64,000 bases of DNA from an uncultured Christensenella sp. (GTDB lineage Bacteria > Bacillota > Clostridia > Christensenellales > Borkfalkiaceae), in assembly GCA_910587015.1 (NCBI GenBank), contig CAJUME010000010.1:232608-296607 (forward strand), written 5' to 3'. Position 1 is the first letter of the stretch; every line of letters starts with the position of its first letter. A model generated the notes under the pieces. That model was not told the origin of the DNA. It saw only the letters and a program-made list of their open reading frames with translations, and ran no database searches. Shown here in pieces: positions 36,642-44,979 of the stretch. The translations under genes and the position numbers were made by a program.

Positions 36642-38090
36642 ATGGAAGTAATAAGCAAAAAACTTTTCGCAAAGCCGCAAAGACCAATCAGAATCATGCA
36701 GTTCGGCGAGGGTAATTTCCTCCGCGCGTTTATAGAATGGTTCATTCAGGACTTAAACGACAAGGGCGCAATCAACGCAAACGTTGCCCTCGTCCAGCCC
36801 ATGCCCTTCGGCAGAGTTAGCGAGCTCGCCGCGCAGGACGGGCTGTATACCCTCCGTTTAGAGGGGATAGACGGCGGCAAGCGCGTCAAAAAAAGTCAGG
36901 TTATCGATGTTATCGGCGACTGCATCAACCCGTTTACGGAATACGAAAAATTCCTCAAATACGGCGAAAGCGAGGACTTGCAGATAATCATATCCAACAC
37001 AACCGAAGCGGGCATAGCCGTTGACCCCGCGGATACCGACTTTAAGCAGTGCCCCAAATCCTACCCCGGCAAATTGCTCGCGCTTTTAAAGCGCCGCTAC
37101 GACTATTTCAAGGGCGATATAACCAAGGGTCTTGCCATTATCCCGTGCGAGCTTATAGACGACAACGGGGACGAGCTGTACCGCTGTCTTACAGAGCTCG
37201 CCCAAATCAACAAAATGGACGCGGCTTTTATAAAATGGCTGCAAACGGCAAACCATTTCACCTCCACGCTCGTGGACAGAATAGTCCCCGGCTATCCCAA
37301 AAACGAGATTGAGGAAATTCAGAAGGAAACGGGCTATATAGACAACAACGTTGTCAAGGGCGAAATTTTCCACCTCTGGGTATTAAAAAAGGAGCCCTTC
37401 ATTCAAAGGGTGTTCCCCGCGGACAGCACGGGGCTGAACATTATCTTTGCGGACGACATTCACCCCTACAAGCAGCGCAAGGTCAAAATTCTCAACGGCT
37501 CGCATACCGCAATGGTTCCCGTTGCATACCTCTGCGGCATAGACACCGTCGGAGAGGCGGTCACCGACCCCGTAATCGGCAAATTCGTGCGCGACTTCGT
37601 GTTTGAAGAGGTCAACCCCACAATCAACCTCCCGCAGGACCAGATGACTGCATTCGCAAACAGCGTGCTGGAAAGGTACCAAAACCCCTATATCCGTCAC
37701 GAGCTAATGTCAATCGCCCTCAACTCAACAACCAAATTCAGAACAAGAATACTCCCCACGCTCACGGACTATGTAAAAATCACGGGCGAGCTTCCGCAGC
37801 ATGTGCTTTTCTCGTTCGCGGCGCTCGTTGCCTTCCACAAGGGCAAGCGCGGGGCAGAGGATATAAAGCTTGCGGACGACCCCGCATATCTTGCAAAGTG
37901 GAAGCAGCTCTGGTCAGACTTCAACGGCGATTATACCCTTCTTGCCAAGTCCGCGCTCGGCTGGACAGCGGCGTGGGAGTGCGATATGAACGCAATCCAC
38001 CCCCAAATCACTTCAACTGTCGCAAAATATCTCGAAGCAATCGATACAAAGGGCATGAAGGCGGCGGTAAAGGAATTTGTAAATGGCTAA
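36642..38090 (+). CDS. uxaB: Tagaturonate reductase (altronate oxidoreductase) UxaB
   Basis: UxaB reduces D-tagaturonate to D-altronate with NADH. The 482-residue protein is of the polyol-dehydrogenase fold: 'IMQFGEGNFLRAFIEWFI' near the N-terminus, 'IISNTTEAGI', 'FTSTLVDRIVPGYP' and 'KVKILNGSHTAMVP' with the catalytic Lys/Asn/His. The start follows GAGGGGAGGGG. Its last 8 bases overlap uxaA. 'NTTEAGI' and the KILNG motif are typical of UxaB rather than mannitol dehydrogenase. Confidence 0.94.
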   Translation: MEVISKKLFAKPQRPIRIMQFGEGNFLRAFIEWFIQDLNDKGAINANVALVQPMPFGRVSELAAQDGLYTLRLEGIDGGKRVKKSQVIDVIGDCINPFTEYEKFLKYGESEDLQIIISNTTEAGIAVDPADTDFKQCPKSYPGKLLALLKRRYDYFKGDITKGLAIIPCELIDDNGDELYRCLTELAQINKMDAAFIKWLQTANHFTSTLVDRIVPGYPKNEIEEIQKETGYIDNNVVKGEIFHLWVLKKEPFIQRVFPADSTGLNIIFADDIHPYKQRKVKILNGSHTAMVPVAYLCGIDTVGEAVTDPVIGKFVRDFVFEEVNPTINLPQDQMTAFANSVLERYQNPYIRHELMSIALNSTTKFRTRILPTLTDYVKITGELPQHVLFSFAALVAFHKGKRGAEDIKLADDPAYLAKWKQLWSDFNGDYTLLAKSALGWTAAWECDMNAIHPQITSTVAKYLEAIDTKGMKAAVKEFVNG

Positions 38091-39555
38091 GCAGACAATA
38101 ATAATCAACCCGCTCGACAATGTCGCGGTCGCGCTGTGCAATCTTCAAAAGGGCGGCATATACGAGGGGGTAACGCTTGCAGAGGACGTTGTAAAGGGTC
38201 ATAAATTCGCCCTGCGCGACATAAAGCAGGGCGAAAATATAATCAAATACGGCAGTCCCATTGCATGCGCAACGGCGGATATAAAAAAGGGCAGTCACGT
38301 CCACACCCACAACGCAAAAACCAACCTGTCGGAAAATCTCGAATATACCTACAACAAAGCCCCGACCGAATTAAGCAAGGTCAAAGACCGTTTGGTTAAG
38401 GTATATCCCCGCGCCAACGGCGATGTCGGTATCCGTAACGAGCTGTGGATAATCCCCACGGTCGGCTGTGTCAACGCGCAGGCAAAGCTTATTGCGGAAG
38501 CCTTTAAGGCGCAATACGGCACGGACGGCTTTGATGGAATTTTCACCTTCACGCACCCCTACGGCTGTTCCCAGCTCGGCGACGACCACGAGCGCACAAA
38601 GCTCATTCTTCAAAAAATGGTCCGCCACCCCAACGCGGGCGGCGTGCTCGTGCTCGGCTTAGGTTGCGAAAACAACCAGATGTCTGCATTCCGCGAGGGG
38701 CTCGGCAGCATTGACGAAAGCCGCATAAAATTCCTCGTTGCGCAGGAGGTAGAGGACGAGGTCGCAGAAGGCGTTGCCCTCTGCCGTAAAATTGCAGAGG
38801 TCATTAAGCAAGATAAGCGCGTCGAACGCGGTATATCCTGCCTTAAAGTCGGCTTAAAGTGCGGCGGCAGCGACGGTCTTTCGGGCATAACCGCAAACCC
38901 GCTTGTCGGTCTTTTCTCCGATTATATCGTTGCGGCGGGCGGCACAACCGTTTTGACGGAGGTCCCCGAAATGTTCGGCGCGGAGCAGCTTTTAATGAAC
39001 CGCGCGCGCGACAAGGCCACCTTCGAAAAAACGGTAAAATTAATCAACGACTTCAAGGACTATTTCCGCAAAAACGGACAAACCGTCTACGAAAACCCCT
39101 CCCCCGGCAACAAGGCGGGCGGCATAACCACGCTTGAAGACAAATCTCTCGGCTGTACGCAAAAGTCCGGCTCGGGCCCCGTTGAGGACGTCGTTTTTGA
39201 TGACGGCTTCATTACAAAGAAGGGTCTCAACCTTCTTAACGGCCCCGGCAACGATATGTGCGCCGTCACCAACCTCGGCGCGGCTGGCTGTCACCTCGTG
39301 CTGTTCACCACGGGCAGAGGCACGCCCTTCGGCGGCTTTGTGCCCACGCTTAAAATAGCCACCAATTCAGAGCTCGCCTCAACCAAGCGCGGCTGGATAG
39401 ACTTCGATGCGGGCGCCGTGCTGGAAACAGACTTCGCAACCCAGCTCGAACGCCTTACCGACCTGATAGTCGAAACGGCGAACGGCAAGCCCGCAAAAAA
39501 CGAAATTAACCACACCAAAGAAATAGCGATATTCAAAACAGGGGTCACCCTCTAA
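38083..39555 (+). CDS. uxaA: Altronate dehydratase UxaA
   Basis: UxaA dehydrates D-altronate to 2-keto-3-deoxygluconate. The 490-residue protein has an N-terminal SAF domain (about residues 1-90, 'INPLDNVAVAL') and the UxaA C-terminal domain ('GYRNELWIIPTVGCVN'-like region at about 105-125, 'FTHPYGCSQLGDDHE', 'LGLGCENNQ', 'KCGGSDGLSGITANPLVG'). Both halves are in one chain, as in most altronate dehydratases. It overlaps uxaB by 8 bases. A repeat-filled 170-base gap separates it from uxaC. Confidence 0.95.
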   Translation: MAKQTIIINPLDNVAVALCNLQKGGIYEGVTLAEDVVKGHKFALRDIKQGENIIKYGSPIACATADIKKGSHVHTHNAKTNLSENLEYTYNKAPTELSKVKDRLVKVYPRANGDVGIRNELWIIPTVGCVNAQAKLIAEAFKAQYGTDGFDGIFTFTHPYGCSQLGDDHERTKLILQKMVRHPNAGGVLVLGLGCENNQMSAFREGLGSIDESRIKFLVAQEVEDEVAEGVALCRKIAEVIKQDKRVERGISCLKVGLKCGGSDGLSGITANPLVGLFSDYIVAAGGTTVLTEVPEMFGAEQLLMNRARDKATFEKTVKLINDFKDYFRKNGQTVYENPSPGNKAGGITTLEDKSLGCTQKSGSGPVEDVVFDDGFITKKGLNLLNGPGNDMCAVTNLGAAGCHLVLFTTGRGTPFGGFVPTLKIATNSELASTKRGWIDFDAGAVLETDFATQLERLTDLIVETANGKPAKNEINHTKEIAIFKTGVTL

Positions 39556-39561
39556 GCCAAC

Positions 39562-39690
39562 TCACCCAACCCCCCCTCAGGCGGAGAGAAAGGGTACACT
39601 TCACCCAACCCCCCTCAGGCGGAGGGTAAGGGTACACTTCACCCAACCCCCCCCTGCCCTTGGCGGGGGGATAAAGGGGGGGTGGGCTCT
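39562..39690. repeat. Two tandem 38/39-base units plus REP-like copy 2
   Basis: Units 39562-39600 and 39601-39638 share TCACCCAACCCCCCTCAGG, then GGTACACT. A third unit begins the same way at 39639 and runs into the GGCGGGGGG-ATAAAG-GGGGGGTGGGC pattern seen at 34487 and 59822. This fills most of the uxaA-uxaC gap. Confidence 0.78.
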
Positions 39691-39725
39691 TATACCCCCA
39701 ACAATATTCAAAGGAGTAACCTTAT

Positions 39726-41138
39726 ATGAAAGCATTTATGGACGCAGATTTTCTGCTCGATACCGAAACGGCGAAAAAGCTCTACCACGACCATGCAGAG
39801 CATATGCCCATAATCGACTATCACTGCCACCTGCAACCTAAGGAAATTTACGAGGACAAGAAGTTCCGCAATCTGGCAGAGGTCTGGCTGGGCGCAGGCG
39901 ACAGATACGGCGACCACTACAAATGGCGCGCCCTCCGCGCCCGCGGCTATGCCGAGGACAGCATTTCCGGCCCCGATGACGACTATAAAAAATACCTTCA
40001 ATTCGTCGAAAGTATGCCATACTTCGTGGGCAATCCCCTGTATCACTGGTCGCACCTCGAAATGCGCAGATACTTCGGCGTTGAGGAAATTATCAATAAA
40101 GAGAACGCAAAAGCAATCTGGGACAAGGCAAACAAGGTGCTTGAAAAGCTCACCGCCCGCGAAATGATGTATAAGTTCAACGTCAAAACGGTCTGCACCA
40201 CGGACGACCCCGTTGACAGTCTGGAATGGCACAAAAAAATGAACGCGGACAAAACACTGAAAGTACGCGTCCGCCCCGCGTTCCGTCCCGACAAGGCAAT
40301 CAACGTTGAATTAAGCTGGTTCGCCGACTGGGTCAATCAGCTTTCAAAGGTCGTTGGTAACCCGATAAGCTCGCTTGACGACCTCTGCGCCGCCCTCGCG
40401 GAAAGAATAAAATTCTTCAATGAAATGGGCTCCAAGCTCTCCGACCACGCTCTGGACGTGGTTCACTACGCCCCCGCAACATATGACGAGGCTAACGCGG
40501 TATTTTTAAAGGGCATGCAGGGCAAGCCCGTAACGGAGGAGGAGCAGGACAAATACAAGGGCTATATCCTTGTTTTCCTCAGCGGCGAATATGCAAAATA
40601 CGGTTGGGTTCAGCAGTACCATATCGGCGCGCTTCGCAACAATTCAAAGAGCATGCTCGAAAAAATCGGTCCAGATACGGGCTTCGATGCAATCGAGGAC
40701 GCGGTGTATATGGAAAAGCTCTCCGCACTCCTCGGCGAGCTGGATAAAAACGGCGATATGCCCAAAACAATTTTGTATTGCTTAAACCCCCGCGACAACT
40801 ACGCGCTCACCGTGCTTGCGGGCTGCTTCCAGAAGGAGGGGGTCAAGGGCAGAGTGCAGGTCGGCACCGCATGGTGGTTCCTTGACCAGCAGGACGGCAT
40901 GAGGCAGAACCTCGAAACATTAATGCAGGTCGGACTTGTCGCGCAGTCGGTCGGCATGCTCACGGACAGCCGCTCCTTCCTCGCATATCCCCGCCACGAG
41001 TACTACCGCCGTCTGCTCTGCCAGATGCTCGGCAGACTTGTGGAAAGCGGACAGTACCCCGCGGAAGAGCTTCCCCGCCTCGGCAAAATAGTGGAGGATA
41101 TCTGCTACAACAACGCCGCGGAATTCTTCGGCTTTTAA
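39726..41138 (+). CDS. uxaC: Uronate (glucuronate/galacturonate) isomerase UxaC
   Basis: UxaC turns D-galacturonate into D-tagaturonate and D-glucuronate into D-fructuronate. The 470-residue protein starts 'DADFLLDTETAKKLYHDHA' and has the metal motif 'IIDYHCHLQPKEI', 'CTTDDPVDSLEWH', 'VRPAFRPDKA' and 'GMLTDSRSFLAYPRHEYYRR', all typical. The start follows CAAAGGAG. It completes the galacturonate route with UxaB and UxaA and is followed by a strong terminator. Confidence 0.96.
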   Translation: MKAFMDADFLLDTETAKKLYHDHAEHMPIIDYHCHLQPKEIYEDKKFRNLAEVWLGAGDRYGDHYKWRALRARGYAEDSISGPDDDYKKYLQFVESMPYFVGNPLYHWSHLEMRRYFGVEEIINKENAKAIWDKANKVLEKLTAREMMYKFNVKTVCTTDDPVDSLEWHKKMNADKTLKVRVRPAFRPDKAINVELSWFADWVNQLSKVVGNPISSLDDLCAALAERIKFFNEMGSKLSDHALDVVHYAPATYDEANAVFLKGMQGKPVTEEEQDKYKGYILVFLSGEYAKYGWVQQYHIGALRNNSKSMLEKIGPDTGFDAIEDAVYMEKLSALLGELDKNGDMPKTILYCLNPRDNYALTVLAGCFQKEGVKGRVQVGTAWWFLDQQDGMRQNLETLMQVGLVAQSVGMLTDSRSFLAYPRHEYYRRLLCQMLGRLVESGQYPAEELPRLGKIVEDICYNNAAEFFGF

Positions 41139-41170
41139 CAAACCGGTATAAAACAATATATAAACAATCA

Positions 41171-41211
41171 GCCGCCCCGCGGGCTGTTAAGCCCGCGGGG
41201 CGGCACCTTTA
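41171..41211 (+). terminator. Terminator after uxaC (left member of an inverted pair)
   Basis: GCCGCCCCGCGGGC (41171-41184) pairs with GCCCGCGGGGCGGC (41191-41204), then ACCTTTAT. Its exact reverse complement, loop included, occurs at 41869-41902. Confidence 0.82.
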
Positions 41212-41218
41212 TGTCATA

Positions 41219-41548
41219 TTACTTTTTAAAATACTCGCGTATCTCGTTTTCCACGTTTAAATTCACAACCTTGTCGCCGCCGTTTATGCGTTGCGAAGGG
41301 AACAGTTTTATAAAAGTTTTTTCTTCTCCGCATTTAGAGCATTTGCACCTTAATTCCGCTTTTTTGTCGGTTCCGTTTCTTGCCGAAACAGTTCCGATAA
41401 TTTCATAACTCACGTCGGTGTCGAAGCTGTAGCGTGTTTTGCATTTTTTACATTTGGTTTGCTTTCCACGCTTTATTTTCGTAACGGCAAATACGATTAT
41501 TCCTATAATCAGCGCCGCCGCCAAAACCGCAACTATGATGTTTCCCAT
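41219..41548 (-). CDS. Single-TM protein with zinc-ribbon
   Basis: The 109-residue protein has one N-terminal membrane helix (residues 4-24), a basic stretch, and two Cys pairs ('CKKC' at about 33-36 and 'CKCSKC' at about 68-73) that look like a split zinc ribbon on the cytoplasmic side. No known family is recognised. It is divergent from the XRE gene at 41623 and shares with it a region of tandem operators. AAGGAG precedes the ATG on the minus strand. Confidence 0.75.
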   Translation of the reverse strand: MGNIIVAVLAAALIIGIIVFAVTKIKRGKQTKCKKCKTRYSFDTDVSYEIIGTVSARNGTDKKAELRCKCSKCGEEKTFIKLFPSQRINGGDKVVNLNVENEIREYFKK

Positions 41549-41575
41549 TTAAAAATCTCCTTACTGCGTAATCTG

Positions 41576-41620
41576 CTACCATTTTGGTAGTCACCATTTT
41601 AATTTACTACCATTTTGGTA
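41576..41620. promoter_or_regulatory. Tandem palindromic operators between zinc-ribbon gene and XRE gene
   Basis: Perfect palindrome CTACCATTTTGGTAG (41576-41590), a second copy CTACCATTTTGGTA (41607-41620) and a half-site CACCATTTT between them, spaced about 15-16 bases. This looks like the binding region of the adjacent XRE protein. Confidence 0.75.
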
Positions 41621-41622
41621 AT

Positions 41623-41844
41623 ATGTCAAATAAAATGAAGACGTATTTGGGAAAAAGATTAAAAGAGCTGAGGGAAGAAAGAGGTTACACTCAAAAACAG
41701 GTTGCCGGCAAGCTTGGGCTGAACAGTGTAACATACCTTCACTATGAAAAGGAACAGCGCGAGCCTCCGCTTGCTTTGCTTGCGGATATGGCGCAGCTTT
41801 ACGGCGTAACGGTCGATTATTTGCTGGGACTGACCGATTATTGA
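41623..41844 (+). CDS. XRE-family HTH regulator
   Basis: A small XRE domain: 'LGKRLKELREERGYTQKQVA', 'LNSVTYLHYEKEQREPPLAL', ending 'VDYLLGLTDY'. I use the ATG at 41623 (an ATG at 41635 is an alternative). An earlier in-frame start at 41584 falls inside the operators. There is no ribosome site and the ATG is 3 bases from the second operator, so the message may be almost leaderless. It probably represses itself and the divergent zinc-ribbon gene. Confidence 0.85.
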   Translation: MSNKMKTYLGKRLKELREERGYTQKQVAGKLGLNSVTYLHYEKEQREPPLALLADMAQLYGVTVDYLLGLTDY

Positions 41845-41867
41845 AAGCCGGATTGAAATAAATAACC

Positions 41868-41911
41868 AGCCGCCCCGCGGGCTTAACAGCCCGCGGGGCG
41901 GCTTTAACCTT
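41868..41911 (+). terminator. Terminator after XRE gene (right member of an inverted pair)
   Basis: AGCCGCCCCGCGGGCT pairs with AGCCCGCGGGGCGGCT around TAAC, followed by TTAACCTTT. The 34-base core (41869-41902) is the reverse complement of 41171-41204. Confidence 0.85.
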
Positions 41912-41958
41912 TCCGCATTAAATCAAGTATTTTTTCGTATTTACAATAATCGTCAATT

Positions 41959-42897
41959 TCAGCCGTTATTTTCCGTAAATTTTCTGTCGCACTCCGCTAT
42001 AATGTCATTTGCCTCGGCTTCGCCAAGCTCTCTGCACCAGCCGACGGGTTCGGGCGGTACGGCGCAGTCCGGCTTATAAAAGGCAAACCTTGCGGTCTTG
42101 TCGCGTTCGGTGTCGTTCCACTTGTCAAACAATTCTCTGCGTATATGCTTATCCGCACTGCAATTGATAAACGCGCATTTACCGAAGTCCCGCCACGGCC
42201 TCGCAAGATAAACCGAGTTCCCGCTTGCCCCCTCGCTTATAAGACGGCAGTCAATAAAGTAAAAGCCCCCGCTCTGCACAAGGTGGTGGCAGGGCGCGGC
42301 AATAAAGCCCGTGCCCCGCTTTTCATAAAGCGATACAATCTCGCAGTCCTTAAAATACGCCTCCGCCCCGCCGAAAATAAAGTCCACCGTCCCGCTAATT
42401 CTGCAATTTTTAAACAGGTGCACCGCACAGCCGTCCATGTACAGCTGGTTTTCGGGTATAAACCCGCGGTAGCGCACCACCAAATCATCGGGGAAGGGCG
42501 CCATAAACAGCGTATCCTGAGTAGATTTCAGCCCCGCGTTCTCTGCGTAAAAGCGTTTGGCGTTTACGGAAAGCGCCACGCATTGCCCAACCCTTTCGGG
42601 TTCCGTGTTATAATTCTCCACAGTCAGGTTCTTCAAAATCGCGTTCTCGCCGGAAACGCACAGCGTGTAGGTGCGGAAGGTGTTGTATTCCTTGCCGTCC
42701 GCGTGCAGCTTTTTTGCGTAATCACCAAATGACAGTACCGTTGTTTCACGCCCCGCGCCAATCAGCGTAACGCCGTCCGTTTTAATTTCCGTCTTTTGTC
42801 TGTAAACCCCCGCGGACAGATATATTGTGGCGGGCCCGTCAAGGCTGTCCAATATATTCTGTATGCTATCCTCGGGCGTAAGATAAAATTCCTTCAT
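41959..42897 (-). CDS. Pectinesterase (CE8), cytoplasmic
   Basis: Pectinesterases remove methyl esters from polygalacturonate. The 312-residue protein is a right-handed beta-helix with catalytic Asp128 ('LKSTQDTLF'), Asp172 ('GTVDFIFGGAEAYF'), and Arg233/Trp235 ('YLARPWRDFGK'). There is no signal peptide, so it should act on imported methylated oligogalacturonides. It is convergent with the small HTH gene and alone on the minus strand amid plus-strand uronate genes. AAAGGGAGC precedes the start. Confidence 0.92.
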   Translation of the reverse strand: MKEFYLTPEDSIQNILDSLDGPATIYLSAGVYRQKTEIKTDGVTLIGAGRETTVLSFGDYAKKLHADGKEYNTFRTYTLCVSGENAILKNLTVENYNTEPERVGQCVALSVNAKRFYAENAGLKSTQDTLFMAPFPDDLVVRYRGFIPENQLYMDGCAVHLFKNCRISGTVDFIFGGAEAYFKDCEIVSLYEKRGTGFIAAPCHHLVQSGGFYFIDCRLISEGASGNSVYLARPWRDFGKCAFINCSADKHIRRELFDKWNDTERDKTARFAFYKPDCAVPPEPVGWCRELGEAEANDIIAECDRKFTENNG

Positions 42898-42973
42898 AAA
42901 AGCTCCCTTTCGATATTAACCGAATTATACCACGCTTTCGGCTGTGAAACAATAAAAAATATGAAAAAAGGTA

Positions 42974-43051
42974 TTGATTTTTACAATTTGCTATGTTATA
43001 ATGTGCAAGAAAGTGCAATAATGTAACATTCTGCGGACAAAAAATTGTCCG
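42974..43051 (+). promoter_or_regulatory. Promoter and leader hairpin of the 43064 gene
   Basis: TTGATT (42974-42979), a 17-base spacer and TATAAT (42997-43002). In the leader CGGACAA (43034-43040) pairs with TTGTCCG (43045-43051) over an AAAA loop, followed by ATTTGTATAT. Confidence 0.65.
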
Positions 43052-43063
43052 ATTTGTATATAT

Positions 43064-43747
43064 ATGCGTAAAAACGGTTCAAGAATGATTTCAATAGGGC
43101 AATATCGGCTTGCCGATTTGTTTTTGTTTGCGGTAATACTTATCATTGCCGGACTTCTTGCGTTTTACGCCCCTAAGCTATTTCCGGAAAATGCCGATTT
43201 CACGTTCAGCCTCATGGTTCCGATAGCCTTGCTTGTAATCATGCGTTGGGGGTGGTGCGGCATATTTTATGCCCTCGGCGACGGGCTTTTGCTCTGTCTG
43301 CTTAATCTGGGCAACGAAAATTTCAATCCCGCGCTCTTCGGCGTGTACATAATAGGCAACGTATTCATCGCGGTAACGCTTCTGCTCACAAAATTTATCG
43401 GCAAGGAAAGGATAGCCTCCAAATGGTACCTTTCCGCGCTGTTCGTTTCGGTCGGCTGGCTGGCAGTGTTCTTTGGCAGAGCATGCGTCGGCGCCTGCTT
43501 CGGGCTCGGCTTCGTCACAATCATGCAGTCGCAGCTGTGGGATTTGCTCTCGCTCGCGGTCGGTTTTGCGCTCATTCTCCTTCTGCGCCGCCTCGACGGC
43601 ATGTTCGAGGACCAGAAGCATTACCTTCTCCGCCTCGATAAGGAAAAGCGTAACAAAATGCGCCGCGACACCTTCGGGGACGAGCTTGTGGAAATAGACG
43701 CGGAAAGTCTTTCCATATTAAATAAAAAGGACAACGATTTATATTAA
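43064..43747 (+). CDS. Six-TM membrane protein, unknown
   Basis: The 227-residue protein has about six membrane helices (first 'LADLFLFAVILIIAGLLAFY', then 'MVPIALLVIMRWGWCGIFYAL') and an acidic/basic cytoplasmic tail of about 45 residues. The layout is reminiscent of small integral membrane or ECF-S-like proteins, but I cannot assign a family. Neither the ATG at 43064 nor the one at 43085 has a good ribosome site. It stands between the pectinesterase and the ABC importer with its own promoter and is followed by hairpins. Confidence 0.65.
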   Translation: MRKNGSRMISIGQYRLADLFLFAVILIIAGLLAFYAPKLFPENADFTFSLMVPIALLVIMRWGWCGIFYALGDGLLLCLLNLGNENFNPALFGVYIIGNVFIAVTLLLTKFIGKERIASKWYLSALFVSVGWLAVFFGRACVGACFGLGFVTIMQSQLWDLLSLAVGFALILLLRRLDGMFEDQKHYLLRLDKEKRNKMRRDTFGDELVEIDAESLSILNKKDNDLY

Positions 43748-43777
43748 TATAGGTCGTATCTGAAATAAAATCACAAA

Positions 43778-43818
43778 AAAAGGGATATATCCCTTTTGTG
43801 CGTTATAAATAACGCACA
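43778..43818 (+). terminator. Two adjacent hairpins before the importer operon
   Basis: AAAAGGGA-TATA-TCCCTTTT (43778-43797) can end the upstream transcript. Directly after it TGTGCGTTA (43797-43805) pairs with TAACGCACA (43810-43818). Just before the next gene there is a short direct repeat TTCGGCAA-TTCGGCAA-TTCGG. Confidence 0.6.
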
Positions 43819-43884
43819 AATAAAAGCTTTGATAATTGCCTTAAAAATTTTTCGGCAATTCGGCAATTCGGAGGAAAAATCTCG

Positions 43885-44961
43885 ATGTTCAAGCTCAAAT
43901 GCGATGACTTCCTTATCTATGACGAGGCAACGGGCACCTATTCCATGTCCGCCGAGCAGCAGGTAAGGGACGAAACGGAGAAGAACAAATGGAAGTCCTG
44001 CGGCTTCACGCTGTTAAAGGACTGGCGTCTGTATTTAATGCTGGTGCCGCTTCTGCTCGTGTATCTGCTTTGGCGCTATCTGCCCATGACAGAGCTGCTT
44101 GCGGCGTTCAAAAACCCCGGCACCGCGGGCGCTACCGAGGTCAGCCAGCAGGATTGGTACGGCCTTTCCAATTTCAGCGAGCTGTTTTTCGGCGCTCAGC
44201 GCACGGCGTTCTGGCAGGCATTCAGAAACACGTTCATAATCGCGTTCTACGGTCTGCTTTTCGGCTTCCCGTTCCCCATAATACTCGCGCTTTTCTTCAA
44301 TGAAATAAAGTCGAACGTCACAAGAAGCATCCTGCAGGTCTGCGTGTACCTTCCCAAGTTCATGTCCACGGTTATCATAACCTCGCTTGCAATCGTGCTC
44401 TTCCGCGGTCCCACAAGGGCAAATTCCACCGAGGGCGTTGGCGTAATCACAAGGCTTCTTCTTTTGATTTCGCCCTCCAAGCAGTTCGAGGAGGTGGTCA
44501 AATCCTCCACGTTCGGACTTGTGTTCTCCACAAGATACTTCCGCGCCATTTACCAGATAACGGGCATATGGGAGCACGGCGGCTACGATTCAATCGTATT
44601 CTTCGGCGCGGTTATCGCCGTTTCGCCCACCTCGTACGAGGCGGCGCAGATAGACGGCGCGGGCAAAATGGCGCAAATGCGCTATGTGGTTATCCCCAGC
44701 ATACTCTCGACGGTAGTAATAATGCTTATCATGAAGGTCGGCTCTCTGCTTTCCGTCGGCTACGAAAAGGTCTACCTTATGTCCAACAGCGATAACTACG
44801 CGGCGGCGGACATAGTCGCAACCCTTTCCAACCGTTGGAACGATTCGGGCAACACAACCTTGGGTATAGCGGCGGAAATGGTCAATAACCTTATCGGAAT
44901 GATACTCGTCCTTGGCGCCAACGCCGTTGCAAAGCGCGCGGCAGACGTGTCGCTGTACTGA
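43885..44961 (+). CDS. Sugar ABC importer permease (LplB type)
   Basis: The 358-residue permease has a long cytoplasmic N-terminus (about 50 residues), six helices and the EAA loop 'EAAQIDGAGKMAQMRYVVIP' that docks the ATPase. It belongs to the LplB/YteP group that takes up complex oligosaccharides such as rhamnogalacturonan or oligogalacturonides. GGAGGAAA precedes the start. It heads the importer operon with its partner permease and a large binding protein. Confidence 0.92.
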   Translation: MFKLKCDDFLIYDEATGTYSMSAEQQVRDETEKNKWKSCGFTLLKDWRLYLMLVPLLLVYLLWRYLPMTELLAAFKNPGTAGATEVSQQDWYGLSNFSELFFGAQRTAFWQAFRNTFIIAFYGLLFGFPFPIILALFFNEIKSNVTRSILQVCVYLPKFMSTVIITSLAIVLFRGPTRANSTEGVGVITRLLLLISPSKQFEEVVKSSTFGLVFSTRYFRAIYQITGIWEHGGYDSIVFFGAVIAVSPTSYEAAQIDGAGKMAQMRYVVIPSILSTVVIMLIMKVGSLLSVGYEKVYLMSNSDNYAAADIVATLSNRWNDSGNTTLGIAAEMVNNLIGMILVLGANAVAKRAADVSLY

Positions 44962-44979
44962 TTTGGGGGAAAAACTGTA

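Noticed and set aside
39562..39690. Possible CRISPR array
   Set aside because: The units are directly adjacent with no unique spacers and there are only two to three of them.
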